Below are positions 32,681 to 41,324 of a stretch of 64,000 nt of DNA, in pieces. The notes under the pieces were generated by a model. It was not told the origin of the DNA. It saw only the letters and a program-made list of their open reading frames with translations, and searched no databases. Made by a program: the position numbers and the translations under genes. Every line of letters starts with the position of its first letter. The first letter of the stretch is position 1. The stretch comes from Streptomyces tubercidicus. Lineage in GTDB: Bacteria; Actinomycetota; Actinomycetes; Streptomycetales; Streptomycetaceae. The stretch spans positions 7,316,001 through 7,380,000 of the forward strand of contig NZ_CP114205.1 of NCBI RefSeq assembly GCF_027497495.1, given 5' to 3'.

Positions 32681-32989
32681 CTACTCCACCGAGTAGGACA
32701 GCTCGTAGTGGGCCCCGTCCCTCTTGAAAACCACTGATCGATTGCCCTGTTTGTCGCTGATGACCTTCCGGCCAAGGTTGTCGTCCGGGTCCGGGTCGTC
32801 CTTCTCCACCAATGTGACGGCGATCTCGTTGGTGAAGTGGACGGTGACGTCAACGTTGTATTCGCCGCCCTCCTCAACCTGCAACGTCTTGACCACCCCA
32901 TGCCCACCGAGATGAATCGCCGGCTCGTCCTGGCCGGTCCAGTCCTCTGATGTGACGCACTTCAAGGCGTCCAGATACAGGACTGCCAT
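32681..32989 (-). CDS. Small C2-like beta protein
   Basis: A 102-residue acidic protein: LYLDALKCVTSEDWTGQDE near the start and a VTLVEKDDPDPDDNLG segment in the second half. This pattern, with a Cys-x-(x)-Glu-Asp then Asp-Glu and a later Asp-rich loop, is shared by small actinobacterial proteins that look like single C2/beta-sandwich domains with a possible calcium site. No signal peptide is present. The coding region is about 59% G+C, lower than its neighbours. The function is unknown. Confidence 0.65.
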   Translation of the reverse strand: MAVLYLDALKCVTSEDWTGQDEPAIHLGGHGVVKTLQVEEGGEYNVDVTVHFTNEIAVTLVEKDDPDPDDNLGRKVISDKQGNRSVVFKRDGAHYELSYSVE

Positions 32990-33044
32990 GCACCCTCCTC
33001 TGTGGAATCCGATCGCATACCGGGTTCACGTTCCCGTGACGTGA

Positions 33045-34709
33045 TCAACAGTCGATAAACGGTGCGTGCCGCTGGCCGCCGCGCAGTTCCAGTCGTTCTC
33101 CCTTGAACCGCTCGCGGAAGCCGCGGTCGTGGGAGACCGCGACCACCGCCCCGGGGTACGCCGCGAGCGCTGCCTCCAGGTCCTCGATCAGATCGAGCGC
33201 GATGTGATTCGTCGGCTCGTCGAGTACGAGGAGGTCCGCGGGCCGGGTCACCAGGCTCGCGATCTGCAGCCGCCGCTGCTGCCCTGCGGACAGCGCCGCG
33301 ACCGGGAGGTGCAAGTCCTCCTCGCGGAACAGGCCCAGCGCCAGCAGCTGTTCGGTGTGCTCCTCCGGCAGTCCGGGCCGCCCGGCCGCGAAGGCGGCGA
33401 GCAGCGGGAGCCGGGTGGAGCGCGCGGGCAGTTCCTGCGCCAGGTACCCGATCCGGGCGGGGCGGCGTACCGCGCCGGCATCCGGCTCCAGGTCGCCCGC
33501 CAGAACGCGCAGCAGCGTCGTCTTGCCCGCCCCGTTCTCGCCCGTGACCAGCAGCCGCTGCCCGGCGGCAATCGGCAACGGCCCGTCCAGACGCAGCCGT
33601 TCGCCGACCACCACGCCGTCGAGCTCGGCGAGCGGGCGGTCGACGGGCTGCTCGCCGTGTGCCGCCGTCAGCGCTGCCGTGAACCGCAGCGGTTCCGGTG
33701 GCGCCGCCGCGGGATTGCGCCGCAGGCGGGCCAGCCGCTCCCGGACCGCCCGCACCTGTCCGCCCAGCTTCGCCTCGTGTGAACGCCGGTGTTTGCCGAA
33801 GCCCTGGCCCGGGTCCCTGCCGGTGGAGGCCAGTCGCTTTCCCGCGGCATCGAGCAACTGCTCGGCATGGGCCACTTCCGCAAGCCAGTCCGCGTATGCC
33901 TGCTCCGCGCGGCGTCGGGCGGCGGCCTTCGCGGCGCGGTAGCCGGCCCAGCCGTCCCCGTACCGGTGCAGTGTCCGCGCGTCCCGGTCGACCTCCAGGA
34001 TCGTGGTGGCGATGCGCTCCAGGAACCCGCGGTCATGGGTGACCGCGACGACGGTGCCGCGGTGCGCCCGCAGCTGCTCCTCAAGCCAGCGCACGGCCGC
34101 CGCATCGAGGTGGTTCGTCGGCTCGTCGAGAAGCAGCAGCTCGGGGGCGGCGGCCAGCACGCAGGCGAGCGCGAGCCGCGACTGCTCACCGCCGGAGAGC
34201 GAGCCGAGCACCCGGTCGCGGCTGATCCGGGCGAGCCCGAGCCCGTGCAGGGCGGCGTCGACACGGGCGTCTGCCTCGTATCCGCCGCGTTCCTCGTATG
34301 CGGTCAACAGCTCTCCGTAGGCGGTGAGTTCGCCTTCGGATGCCTCGCCCAGGTGCTCCTCTGCCGTACGCAGTCGGCGCTCCATGTCGCGCAGTTCGGC
34401 GAGGGCGAGGTCGACAGCGTCCTGCACGGTGCGGTCCGGGGTGAGGTCGAGGGTCTGGGCGAGGTGGCCGGTGCCGCCGGGGAAGCTGATGGTGATCTCC
34501 CCGGCGTCCGGGGCCTCGGCCGCGGCGAGCAGCCGCAGCAGAGTGGACTTGCCGGAGCCGTTCTCGCCGATGACGGCGGCCTTCTCGCCCGGACGGACGG
34601 TGAAGGAGACCTGGTCGAGGACGGTCCGGGTGCCGTAGGTCTTGGTGACGTCCTTGACGGACAGCTGCGCCACGGCAGCGGGCACAGCGGTATGGGCGCG
34701 TTCGCGCAT
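33045..34709 (-). CDS. ABC-F family ATPase, antibiotic-resistance type
   Basis: A 554-residue protein with two ABC domains and no membrane part. Domain 1: Walker A GENGSGKST, signature LSGGEQSR, Walker B LLLLDEPTNHLD. Domain 2: Walker A GENGAGKTT, signature LSAGQQRR, Walker B LLVLDEPTNHIALD. The interdomain linker is charged and helical, as in ribosome-protecting ABC-F proteins, which displace drugs from the peptidyl-transferase centre. ATG 34709 has AGGGAAAG upstream. A short leader ORF and hairpin precede it, a hallmark of drug-inducible ABC-F genes. It probably serves resistance to a ribosome-targeting antibiotic. The nucleoside of this cluster is not expected to target the ribosome, so it may be unrelated. 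Confidence 0.88.
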   Translation of the reverse strand: MRERAHTAVPAAVAQLSVKDVTKTYGTRTVLDQVSFTVRPGEKAAVIGENGSGKSTLLRLLAAAEAPDAGEITISFPGGTGHLAQTLDLTPDRTVQDAVDLALAELRDMERRLRTAEEHLGEASEGELTAYGELLTAYEERGGYEADARVDAALHGLGLARISRDRVLGSLSGGEQSRLALACVLAAAPELLLLDEPTNHLDAAAVRWLEEQLRAHRGTVVAVTHDRGFLERIATTILEVDRDARTLHRYGDGWAGYRAAKAAARRRAEQAYADWLAEVAHAEQLLDAAGKRLASTGRDPGQGFGKHRRSHEAKLGGQVRAVRERLARLRRNPAAAPPEPLRFTAALTAAHGEQPVDRPLAELDGVVVGERLRLDGPLPIAAGQRLLVTGENGAGKTTLLRVLAGDLEPDAGAVRRPARIGYLAQELPARSTRLPLLAAFAAGRPGLPEEHTEQLLALGLFREEDLHLPVAALSAGQQRRLQIASLVTRPADLLVLDEPTNHIALDLIEDLEAALAAYPGAVVAVSHDRGFRERFKGERLELRGGQRHAPFIDC

Positions 34710-34734
34710 ATGACTTTCCCTGGGAATGTGAAGT

Positions 34735-34776
34735 GTCCACGGGCAGCAGAAACGGCGGTGTCGGCCGTGCCCGGAC
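34735..34776 (-). promoter_or_regulatory. Attenuator-like hairpin in the ABC-F leader
   Basis: On the transcribed strand the arms GTCCGGGCA (34776 to 34768) and TGCCCGTGGAC (34745 to 34735) can pair with a two-base bulge, enclosing a smaller CGGC/GCCG stem. The hairpin starts directly after the leader stop codon. In addition CTTTCC inside the leader ORF is complementary to GGAAAG in the ABC-F ribosome binding site, so an alternative long-range pairing can hide that site. This arrangement fits ribosome-mediated attenuation. Confidence 0.6.
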
Positions 34777-34800
34777 TCAGAGGAAGTAGTGGAAAGCCAT
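34777..34800 (-). CDS. Leader peptide MAFHYFL upstream of the ABC-F gene
   Basis: A seven-codon ORF, ATG to TGA, 67 bases before the ABC-F start. The peptide Met-Ala-Phe-His-Tyr-Phe-Leu is aromatic-rich. GGTGGG lies four bases before its ATG. Drug-stalled ribosomes on such short leaders are known to relieve attenuation of ABC-F and erm genes. Function here is inferred from position, length and the following hairpin. Confidence 0.6.
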   Translation of the reverse strand: MAFHYFL

Positions 34801-34937
34801 GCGCCCACCATAGCAAGACGATGCGTCTCGTCTCTACTCATTTAGCTGGGGAGGTCACCGCTCGCTCCCGAAGTGCGTCCCCCACCTGGGTAAACTGTTG
34901 CGGCCCCGACCAGTCGCGAACCGCAGCAGGAGACCGG

Positions 34938-35669
34938 ATGCCGCAGCAGGACAAGTCCGCGACCGGGGCACCGCGGGAAGGGAGCGGACGGGACGTGCCG
35001 CCTACCCGACAGGCGCTGTCGGACAGCGTTTATGAGGACATCAAGGCCATGGTCATGGACCATGAGATCACCCCCGGCTCCCGTGTCAGCATCGAGGCGC
35101 TGGCCCGCTCCCTCCATGTCTCGCCGACCCCGATCCGGGAGGCGCTGGCCAGGCTGGAATCCGACGGCCTGGTGGTCAAGCGGACGCTCTCGGGGTACCG
35201 CACCACCGAGCTGCTGACCCGCCAGGGGCTTGAGGAGCTCTTCGAGATGCGGCAGCTGCTGGAACCGAAGGCGGCCGCCCTTGCTGCGGTCAATGCCAGC
35301 GAGGCTCAGCTCGACGGCATCGAGGGGATCGTGGAAGAGATGCAGTCCCACCCCGGGCCTGCCGGGCGGTACGCGTCCTACCGCGATTTCGCCGCCCTCG
35401 ACCAGCGCTTCCATGATGCGGTCGCACAGGCCTCCCACCGTCCGCTGCTCGCGGACGCGGTGGAGCGGCTCCACTCCCATCTGCACATCTTCCGGCTCAG
35501 CAGCTTCCTCGGTGCCGATGACCCGACCTTCGCGGAGCATGAGCGCGTGGTGCGCGCCATACTGCGCCGCAATCCCGAGCGCGCGGCCGAGGCGATGACC
35601 GAACACCTCAGCCGCAGCCTCCAGCGCCAGCTCAGCCGGGAAGAGGGAGAAGAAGAGGAGTCCTCCTGA
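34938..35669 (+). CDS. GntR-family (FCD) regulator, probable L-fucose operon regulator
   Basis: A 243-residue FadR-subfamily regulator. Residues 22-90 are the GntR winged helix (LSDSVYEDIKAM...SRVSIEALARSLHVSPTPIREALARLESDGLV). Residues 100-235 form the helical FCD effector domain, whose metal ligands appear as Asp in FAALDQRFHDAV and two His in EHERVVRAI and HLSRSL. The C-terminus is very acidic. It lies next to the end of the ten-gene fucose operon and is read divergently from the ABC-F gene. FCD regulators of this type commonly control sugar-acid catabolism, so the fucose operon is the likely target. Confidence 0.85.
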   Translation: MPQQDKSATGAPREGSGRDVPPTRQALSDSVYEDIKAMVMDHEITPGSRVSIEALARSLHVSPTPIREALARLESDGLVVKRTLSGYRTTELLTRQGLEELFEMRQLLEPKAAALAAVNASEAQLDGIEGIVEEMQSHPGPAGRYASYRDFAALDQRFHDAVAQASHRPLLADAVERLHSHLHIFRLSSFLGADDPTFAEHERVVRAILRRNPERAAEAMTEHLSRSLQRQLSREEGEEEESS

Positions 35670-35748
35670 CCGCTCGGCTCGGTTTCCCGTGTCCGCTCGG
35701 CCACGGCGCCCGAGCGGAGGCCGGTCCCGGCCCATGGGCGATCAGCCG

Positions 35749-36615
35749 TTACGGCACCCGCCGGTCCGGCATCGTCACCCCGTAGACCCGGCCCGCGGTG
35801 CCGGACCACACCGCCGCCTGCTCGGTTTCGTTGAGTGCGGCGGTCAGGGTCTGGGTGTACGTGACGACGTCGGTACAGCGCGCGGCCAGGGTGCATACCG
35901 GCCAGTCGGAGCCGAACATCAGCCGGTCCGGTCCGAATGCCTCCAGGGCCGTCTCCGCGTAGGGGCGCAGATCGTCGACGGCCCATGCCTTCCAGTCGGC
36001 CTCGGTGGCCAGTCCGGAGAGTTTGCCCACGGTGTTCGGCAGGGTGGCGAAGCGCCGCAGCCCGGCGGACCAGGGCTCGACCGTGTGCGTGGAGATGGGG
36101 GGCTTGCCCAAGTGGTCCAGGACGAAGGTCAGTTCGGGCACCGCGGCGGCCGCGCGGATCGCGGCGGGCAGCTGAGGGGACTGCACCAGCACGTCATAGA
36201 CGAGACCTGCGGCTGCCACCGCGCGCAAGCCTCGCAGCACCTCCGGCCGGGTGAGCCATTCCGGGTCGGGCTCGCTCTGCACCTGGTGGCGGATGCCCCG
36301 GAGGAACTCTCCTCCGGGCAAGCCCCGCAGACGGGCGAGTGCGTCGCTGATGCCGGGTGAGGTGAGGTCCGTCCACCCGACGACCGCACCGACGAGTGCG
36401 CTGTCGGCGGCCAGGGACAGAAACTCTGGGGTCTCCTCGGCCACCGCCACCGTCTGTACCAGGACGCTCGCGGCGATCCCCGCCGACCGGGCTTCGGTCT
36501 CGTAGTCCCGCAGGGTGAACGAGCGCCGCAGTGGGGCGAGTTCGGGACCGGTGATCCAGTCCTGGTCGCGTACGTCCAGGTCCCAGAGGTGGTGGTGTGC
36601 GTCGATGAGGTGCAT
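35749..36615 (-). CDS. Amidohydrolase 2, L-fucono-lactonase-like
   Basis: A 288-residue TIM-barrel hydrolase of the amidohydrolase-2 family. MHLIDAHHHLWD gives the HxH metal pair at the barrel start, FVLDHLGKP holds the later His, and MFGSDWPVC the Asp. This set is typical of L-rhamnono/L-fucono-1,4-lactonases. It should open the lactone made by the aldo/keto reductase encoded directly upstream (gap 8 bp). ATG 36615 gives the normal family start. It is the last gene of the fucose operon. Confidence 0.85.
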   Translation of the reverse strand: MHLIDAHHHLWDLDVRDQDWITGPELAPLRRSFTLRDYETEARSAGIAASVLVQTVAVAEETPEFLSLAADSALVGAVVGWTDLTSPGISDALARLRGLPGGEFLRGIRHQVQSEPDPEWLTRPEVLRGLRAVAAAGLVYDVLVQSPQLPAAIRAAAAVPELTFVLDHLGKPPISTHTVEPWSAGLRRFATLPNTVGKLSGLATEADWKAWAVDDLRPYAETALEAFGPDRLMFGSDWPVCTLAARCTDVVTYTQTLTAALNETEQAAVWSGTAGRVYGVTMPDRRVP

Positions 36616-36623
36616 AGGAAGCC

Positions 36624-37661
36624 TCACTTCCCCGGTACGGGTACATCCGGCGGCAGCAGGCCCTCGCCGCGCAGCGCCGCCCACACCCCGTCGGGGACCG
36701 CCCGGTCCAGCTGTGCGGCGGCGTCGCGGACCTCAGCCGCCGAGCGGGCGCCCGTCAGGACGGAGGCGACGGCCGGGTGCCCGAAGGGGAAGCGCAGCGC
36801 GGCGGCGCGCAGTGGCACCCCGTGCTCCTCGGTGACGGTCTGCATCCGCAGCGCACGGCTGACCAGGGGCTCCGGAGCGGCCGTGTAGTCGTACGTGGCG
36901 TCGGCCCTCGGGTCGGCCAGCAGGCCCGAGTTGAAGACACCGCCGACGATCACACTCTTGCCGCGCGCCGCGGCGGCGGGCAGCAGCTCTCCCAGAGCCG
37001 TCTGCTCCAGCAGGGTGTAGCGACCGGCACACAGCACCGCGTCGACATCGGTGTCCTCAACGAAGCGGGTCAGCATACGGCTCTGGTTCATGCCCGCGCC
37101 GATCGCGCCGACCACGCCCTGGGACCGCAGCTCCTCCAGCGCGGGGTACGCCTCCCTGAACGCCTGTTCCTCATGGTCGTCGGGGTCGTGCAGCAGTACC
37201 AGGTCGACATGGTCGAGACCGAGCCGGGTCAGACTCTCCTCCAGCGAACGGCGGACACCGTCGCCGCTGAAGTCCCACTGCCTGCGGTGGGTCGCGGGTA
37301 CGGCGAAACCGTGGGCGAGATCGTCCCCCAAGTCCCCCTCACCACCGCCGTGTTGGCGAGGTAGGAGCAGCCGCCCGACCTTGGTCGAGACCGTATAGGT
37401 GTCCCGGGGCTTGGTGCGCAGTACGGCGCCGAGTCGGCGTTCCGACAGGCCCAGTCCGTAGTGCGGGGCGGTGTCGAAGTACCGGATGCCCACCTCCCAG
37501 GCCGCTTCGAGTGCGGCGGTGGCCTCGTCCTCGTCGACCGGGGTGAAGAGACCGGCGAGGGCGGCGGCGCCGAACCCCAGGGCGGTGACGGTGACATCGC
37601 TGCGCCCCAGGGTGCGGCGCGGGAGTACCGGTTCGTGAGCCGCGCTGTGCATGCCCGTCAC
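36624..37661 (-). CDS. Aldo/keto reductase, L-fucose (aldose 1-) dehydrogenase-like
   Basis: A 345-residue (beta/alpha)8 oxidoreductase. The tetrad is visible as Asp and Tyr in YFDTAPHYGLGLSE, Lys in VSTKVGRL and His in LVLLHDPDD. The subgroup with the ALGFGAAALAGLF start comprises D-threo-aldose/L-fucose 1-dehydrogenases that oxidise the sugar to its lactone. GTG 37661 overlaps the SDR stop (GTGA). In this operon it is the first oxidation step of L-fucose. Confidence 0.85.
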   Translation of the reverse strand: MTGMHSAAHEPVLPRRTLGRSDVTVTALGFGAAALAGLFTPVDEDEATAALEAAWEVGIRYFDTAPHYGLGLSERRLGAVLRTKPRDTYTVSTKVGRLLLPRQHGGGEGDLGDDLAHGFAVPATHRRQWDFSGDGVRRSLEESLTRLGLDHVDLVLLHDPDDHEEQAFREAYPALEELRSQGVVGAIGAGMNQSRMLTRFVEDTDVDAVLCAGRYTLLEQTALGELLPAAAARGKSVIVGGVFNSGLLADPRADATYDYTAAPEPLVSRALRMQTVTEEHGVPLRAAALRFPFGHPAVASVLTGARSAAEVRDAAAQLDRAVPDGVWAALRGEGLLPPDVPVPGK

Positions 37662-38503
37662 CGTTCCGCCGGCCGTAGCCGCAGGCCCTGCATTCCGCCG
37701 TCCACCGCGAGGGCGGTCCCGGTGACCGAGGCGGCGGCGGGGGAGGCCAAGTAGGCGATGGCGGCGGCCACTTCACCGGCCGACACGAGGCGGCCCAAGG
37801 GCTGGCGGGCCTGGAGCGCGGCCCGCTCCGCGGCGGGATCCGCGGCCTGGTCCAGGAGACGCCCCACCCACGGGGTGTCCGCCGTTCCGGGGTTCACGCA
37901 GTTGACCCGGATGCCTTCCCGGATGTGGTCGGCGGCCATGGCCAGCGTCAGCGACTGGACCGCGCCCTTGCTCGCGCTGTACAGCGCCCGCTGGGGCAGG
38001 CCCGCCGTGGCGGCGATCGAGCAGACATGGACGAGAGCGGCGTGTGCGGAGGCCCTGAGGTAGGGCAGTGCCGCCCGGCTCGTGCGCACCATGCCCATGA
38101 CGTTCACATCGAAGACCCGGTGCCACTGGTCGTCGGTGCCCTCCTCGACGGTGCCGACGGCCCCGATCCCCGCATTGTTGACCACGATGTCGAGACCCGC
38201 GAGGTCCGAGGCCACCGCATCCACCGCGGTCCGCACCATGGCGTCGTCCGTCACATCCGCCCGGTAGCCGCGCAGTGGCTCCGGCACCGCCGACGGGTCG
38301 AGATCGAGGACCGCAACATCCGCGCCACGGGCCGCGAGCAGCCGTGCCGTGGCCAGTCCGATGCCGGAAGCCCCGCCGGTGACCAGGGCTTTGAGCCCGG
38401 AGAGTTCCCTCACCGGTGCGCCATCCCTGACCCGGGCGTCGCGGTCGCGGTCGTCATACCTGTTCATGTCCGCTGCCCTCTCATGAGTGCCCTGCCCGTT
38501 CAT
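37658..38503 (-). CDS. Short-chain dehydrogenase, 2-keto-3-deoxy-L-fuconate dehydrogenase-like
   Basis: A 281-residue classical SDR: TGGASGIG nucleotide site, NNAG, the catalytic Ser in VCSIAAT and YSASK for Tyr/Lys. The C-terminal GTALAVDGGMQG is a normal SDR ending. ATG 38503 overlaps the stop of the FAH gene; a second ATG 12 codons in is possible. In the non-phosphorylating fucose pathway an SDR oxidises 2-keto-3-deoxy-L-fuconate to the 2,4-diketo acid, which the FAH-family product upstream then splits. This assignment rests on operon context. Confidence 0.82.
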   Translation of the reverse strand: MNGQGTHERAADMNRYDDRDRDARVRDGAPVRELSGLKALVTGGASGIGLATARLLAARGADVAVLDLDPSAVPEPLRGYRADVTDDAMVRTAVDAVASDLAGLDIVVNNAGIGAVGTVEEGTDDQWHRVFDVNVMGMVRTSRAALPYLRASAHAALVHVCSIAATAGLPQRALYSASKGAVQSLTLAMAADHIREGIRVNCVNPGTADTPWVGRLLDQAADPAAERAALQARQPLGRLVSAGEVAAAIAYLASPAAASVTGTALAVDGGMQGLRLRPAER

Positions 38504-39351
38504 GCCTGTTCGAAGGTCTGCCGCTGGCTTCCCAGACCGTCGATGGTGAGTTCGGTGGTGTCGCCGGCCCGGAGGTAGGGCTTGTCCGGCAGACCGAGGG
38601 CGACTCCGGCCGGGGTGCCCGTATTGATGACGTCACCGGGCTCCAGCACCATGTACTGGCTCAGGTACCAGACCAGGAACGCGACATCGAAGACCATGTC
38701 CTTGCTCGTGCCGTCCTGCCGCCGCACACCGTTGACGGACAGCCGCAGACCGAGCGCCTGCGGATCGGGCACCTCGTCCGCGGTCACCAGCCAGGGCCCG
38801 AGCGGATTGAAGGTCTCGCAGGACTTGCCGAGGTCCCACTGGGACGAGGCTTCGAGCTGGAAGGCGCGCTCCGACACGTCATTGCTGATCGCATATCCGC
38901 AGATCACCTCTGCCGAGTCCGAGGGGTAGCCGAGATAGCGTGCGCGCCGGCCGATCACCACCGCGAGTTCCACTTCCCAGTCGGTCTTGGCCGAGCCACG
39001 CGGAATGAGGACGGTGTCGTACGGGCCGACCACGGTGGACGGATCCTTCATGAACACCACGGGCCGCAGCGGCACCTCGGCACCGGTTTCCGCCGCATGG
39101 TCCAGGTAGTTGAGGCCGATGCACACCACCTTGCCGGGACGGGCCACCGGTGCGCCGGTGCGCAGCCCTTCCGTGTCCAGCAGCGGCAGTTCACCGGAGC
39201 CGAGGGCGGTTCGTATCCGCTCCACACCGCCGTTCGCCAGGAAGGGGCCGTCGATGTCATGGGTCAGCCCGGAGAGGTCATAGGTGTGTCCGGCGCTGTC
39301 GAGGACTGCGGGGCGCTCCTTGCCGGGGGCGCCGAGACGCAGCAGTTTCAC
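38500..39351 (-). CDS. Fumarylacetoacetate hydrolase family, 2,4-diketo-3-deoxy-L-fuconate hydrolase-like
   Basis: A 283-residue FAH-fold hydrolase: VCIGLNYLDHAAETG, a VFMKDPSTVVGP loop, DWEVELAVVIG with the metal-binding Glu residues, SNDVSERAFQ, and the GTPAGVALG turn. The family cleaves C-C bonds of diketo acids. In fucose catabolism it would yield pyruvate and lactate. It is encoded after the mutarotase with a 108-bp gap that contains no gene. Confidence 0.87.
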   Translation of the reverse strand: MKLLRLGAPGKERPAVLDSAGHTYDLSGLTHDIDGPFLANGGVERIRTALGSGELPLLDTEGLRTGAPVARPGKVVCIGLNYLDHAAETGAEVPLRPVVFMKDPSTVVGPYDTVLIPRGSAKTDWEVELAVVIGRRARYLGYPSDSAEVICGYAISNDVSERAFQLEASSQWDLGKSCETFNPLGPWLVTADEVPDPQALGLRLSVNGVRRQDGTSKDMVFDVAFLVWYLSQYMVLEPGDVINTGTPAGVALGLPDKPYLRAGDTTELTIDGLGSQRQTFEQA

Positions 39352-39459
39352 GTGGGTCTCCTGTGGTCGCGAGTCGGGGGGCGGAGGGTGTGGTGGCTGT
39401 CGTAGGGAGTCGGGGGCGGCGGACCGTTATCCGCCCGCGCACGCCGATGGGGGAGTGGC

Positions 39460-39783
39460 CTACTCCATGAGGAACACCTGCTCCATGGCGGCCCACCACT
39501 CACCCGGCGCCGCCTCCCGCACGGGCTGCTGACAGGGGGCGGTGAGTTTCCACCAGGCTTGCGTCGCCTCGTCCGCGCTCATACGGGCGAGGTCCGCCGC
39601 CAGGTCGTCGCCGTGGTACTCGAAATAGCTGAACAGCCGGTCGCCGAGCAGATGGATCGAGTAATTCGCGATATGGCAGCGCCGCAGCTGGTCCAGCACC
39701 GGCTGGGGGACGTCGCGGTGCAGCGCGCGGTACTCGTCGAGCATCTCCGGGCGGACCCTGATGACCTGCGCCACGCGCCTCAT
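39460..39783 (-). CDS. L-rhamnose/L-fucose mutarotase (RhaM family)
   Basis: A 107-residue dimeric ferredoxin-like protein. VAQVIRVRPEMLDEYRALH at the start, the central YSIHLLGDRLFSYFEYHG and the AWWKLTAPCQQP motif near the C-terminus are diagnostic of the RhaM/YiiL family. It interconverts sugar anomers after uptake so that the dehydrogenase gets its preferred form. ATG 39783 overlaps the stop of the ATPase gene. Confidence 0.9.
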   Translation of the reverse strand: MRRVAQVIRVRPEMLDEYRALHRDVPQPVLDQLRRCHIANYSIHLLGDRLFSYFEYHGDDLAADLARMSADEATQAWWKLTAPCQQPVREAAPGEWWAAMEQVFLME

Positions 39784-41324
39784 GCCTGCACCCCCTCCGG
39801 GCGTACGGCCGAGACCGCGCGGTCGTGGATGATGCGGATGATCCTGCCGCTCATCCGCGCATAGTCGCGGTCGTTGTCGACCGCACCACGGATCCGGTGG
39901 TCGGCCATCACCACCACCCGGTCCGCGAGCGTGATCATCTCCGCGAGGTCGCTGCTGATCAGCAGAATGGGCAGGCCGTCGCGGGCCAGCTCCCAGAGAA
40001 GTTCATGGAAGGCGTGTTTGGTACGCACATCGACACCGACTGTCGGCTCATCGACGATGAGCAGCCGGGTGTCGGCCGCCAGCCACTTCGCCAGGCTCAC
40101 TTTCTGCTGGTTGCCACCGGACAGTTCACCGGCGTTCTGCCCGAGCCCGGAAATACGGATGCCGAGACGTGCGACGAGGTCGTGCGACACCTCCTGCTCC
40201 TCGCGCGAGGAGACAAACCCGAGCGCCTTCGCCAGCCTCTTCCACACCGTCACCGTGATGTTCCGGACGATGGGCTGCTCCAGGAAGACCCCTTCCTCCT
40301 TACGGTTCTCGGTCAGATAGCCGATGCCGAAGCTGTGCAGAGCCTGCCGGGGAGAGGCGATACGCACCGGCTCGCCGTGCACCCGGATCTCGCCGCCGGT
40401 GACGCGGTCGAGGCCGAGCATGGCCTTGACCAGTTCGCTGCGCCCCGCGCCGACCAGCCCGTACAGGCCGACGATCTCGCCGGGCCGTACGTCCAGGCTG
40501 ATGTCCCGGTGTCCGGCGGCGGTGGAGACCCCGTCGAACGAGAGCACCGGCGCCGCGGCGGTGTCCCTCTTCCGCGGACGCATCTCGGTCGCCGAGTGGG
40601 CGCGGCCCACCATGAGGCTGACCACGTCGTCCTGGGTGTGATCGGCGAGCGGTGCGGACTCCAGCACGGAGGTGCCGTCGCGCAGCACGGTGACGGTGTC
40701 GCAGACGGCGAACACCTCCTCCAGTTTGTGACTGACGAAGACGACACACGTCCCGCGGGCCTTCAGCCGCCGGATGACCTCGAACAGCCGCTCCGCCTCC
40801 TGCGGGGACAGGGAGGCGGTCGGCTCGTCAAGGAGCAGCACCCGGCTCTCGGTGTAGAGGGCCTTCGCGATTTCCACCAACTGCTGTTGTGCCACCGACA
40901 GTTCGCGCACTGGCCGGTCCGGATCGATGTCCAGTCCCAGCTCACCGAGGCAGGTCAGCGCGGGGGCGGTCATGGCCGCGCGGTTGATGAGACCGCGGCG
41001 TGAGGGAGGGCTCTGCAGCGTGATGTTCTCGGCCACGGAGAAGCCCGGAATCAGATTGCGTTCCTGGTGTACGACGCCGATTCCGGTACGGGTGGCCTCC
41101 AGCGGTGAGCGCAGCTGCACCTCCTCGCCGCACCAGGTGAGACGGCCGCTGTGGGGAGTGTGCACCCCGGTCAGGACCTTGATCAGGGTGGACTTTCCCG
41201 CGCCGTTCTCGCCGAGCAGCGCATGGACGGATCCCGCGGTGAGGTGCAGTCCGACGCCGTCCAGGGCCCGTACGCCGGGAAAGATCTTGACGATGTCGTG
41301 GCATTCGAGAAGGACGTCGCTCAT
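39780..41324 (-). CDS. Sugar ABC transporter ATPase (two ABC domains, RbsA/XylG-like)
   Basis: A 514-residue protein with tandem ABC domains. Domain 1: Walker A GENGAGKST, Walker B LLLDEPTASL. In domain 2 the P-loop is degenerate (GLVGAGRSE), as usual for RbsA-type proteins, with signature LSGGNQQK and Walker B IVDEPTVGVD. It energises import by the two permeases upstream. The true start is ATG 41324, overlapping the permease stop; the frame stays open far upstream but that part is antisense-like. All transporter genes overlap by ATGA. Confidence 0.92.
   Translation of the reverse strand: MSDVLLECHDIVKIFPGVRALDGVGLHLTAGSVHALLGENGAGKSTLIKVLTGVHTPHSGRLTWCGEEVQLRSPLEATRTGIGVVHQERNLIPGFSVAENITLQSPPSRRGLINRAAMTAPALTCLGELGLDIDPDRPVRELSVAQQQLVEIAKALYTESRVLLLDEPTASLSPQEAERLFEVIRRLKARGTCVVFVSHKLEEVFAVCDTVTVLRDGTSVLESAPLADHTQDDVVSLMVGRAHSATEMRPRKRDTAAAPVLSFDGVSTAAGHRDISLDVRPGEIVGLYGLVGAGRSELVKAMLGLDRVTGGEIRVHGEPVRIASPRQALHSFGIGYLTENRKEEGVFLEQPIVRNITVTVWKRLAKALGFVSSREEQEVSHDLVARLGIRISGLGQNAGELSGGNQQKVSLAKWLAADTRLLIVDEPTVGVDVRTKHAFHELLWELARDGLPILLISSDLAEMITLADRVVVMADHRIRGAVDNDRDYARMSGRIIRIIHDRAVSAVRPEGVQA

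Noticed and set aside
36777..37364. A 195-codon plus-strand frame within the aldo/keto reductase gene
   Set aside because: Antisense shadow of a well-conserved enzyme, with no recognisable domain.
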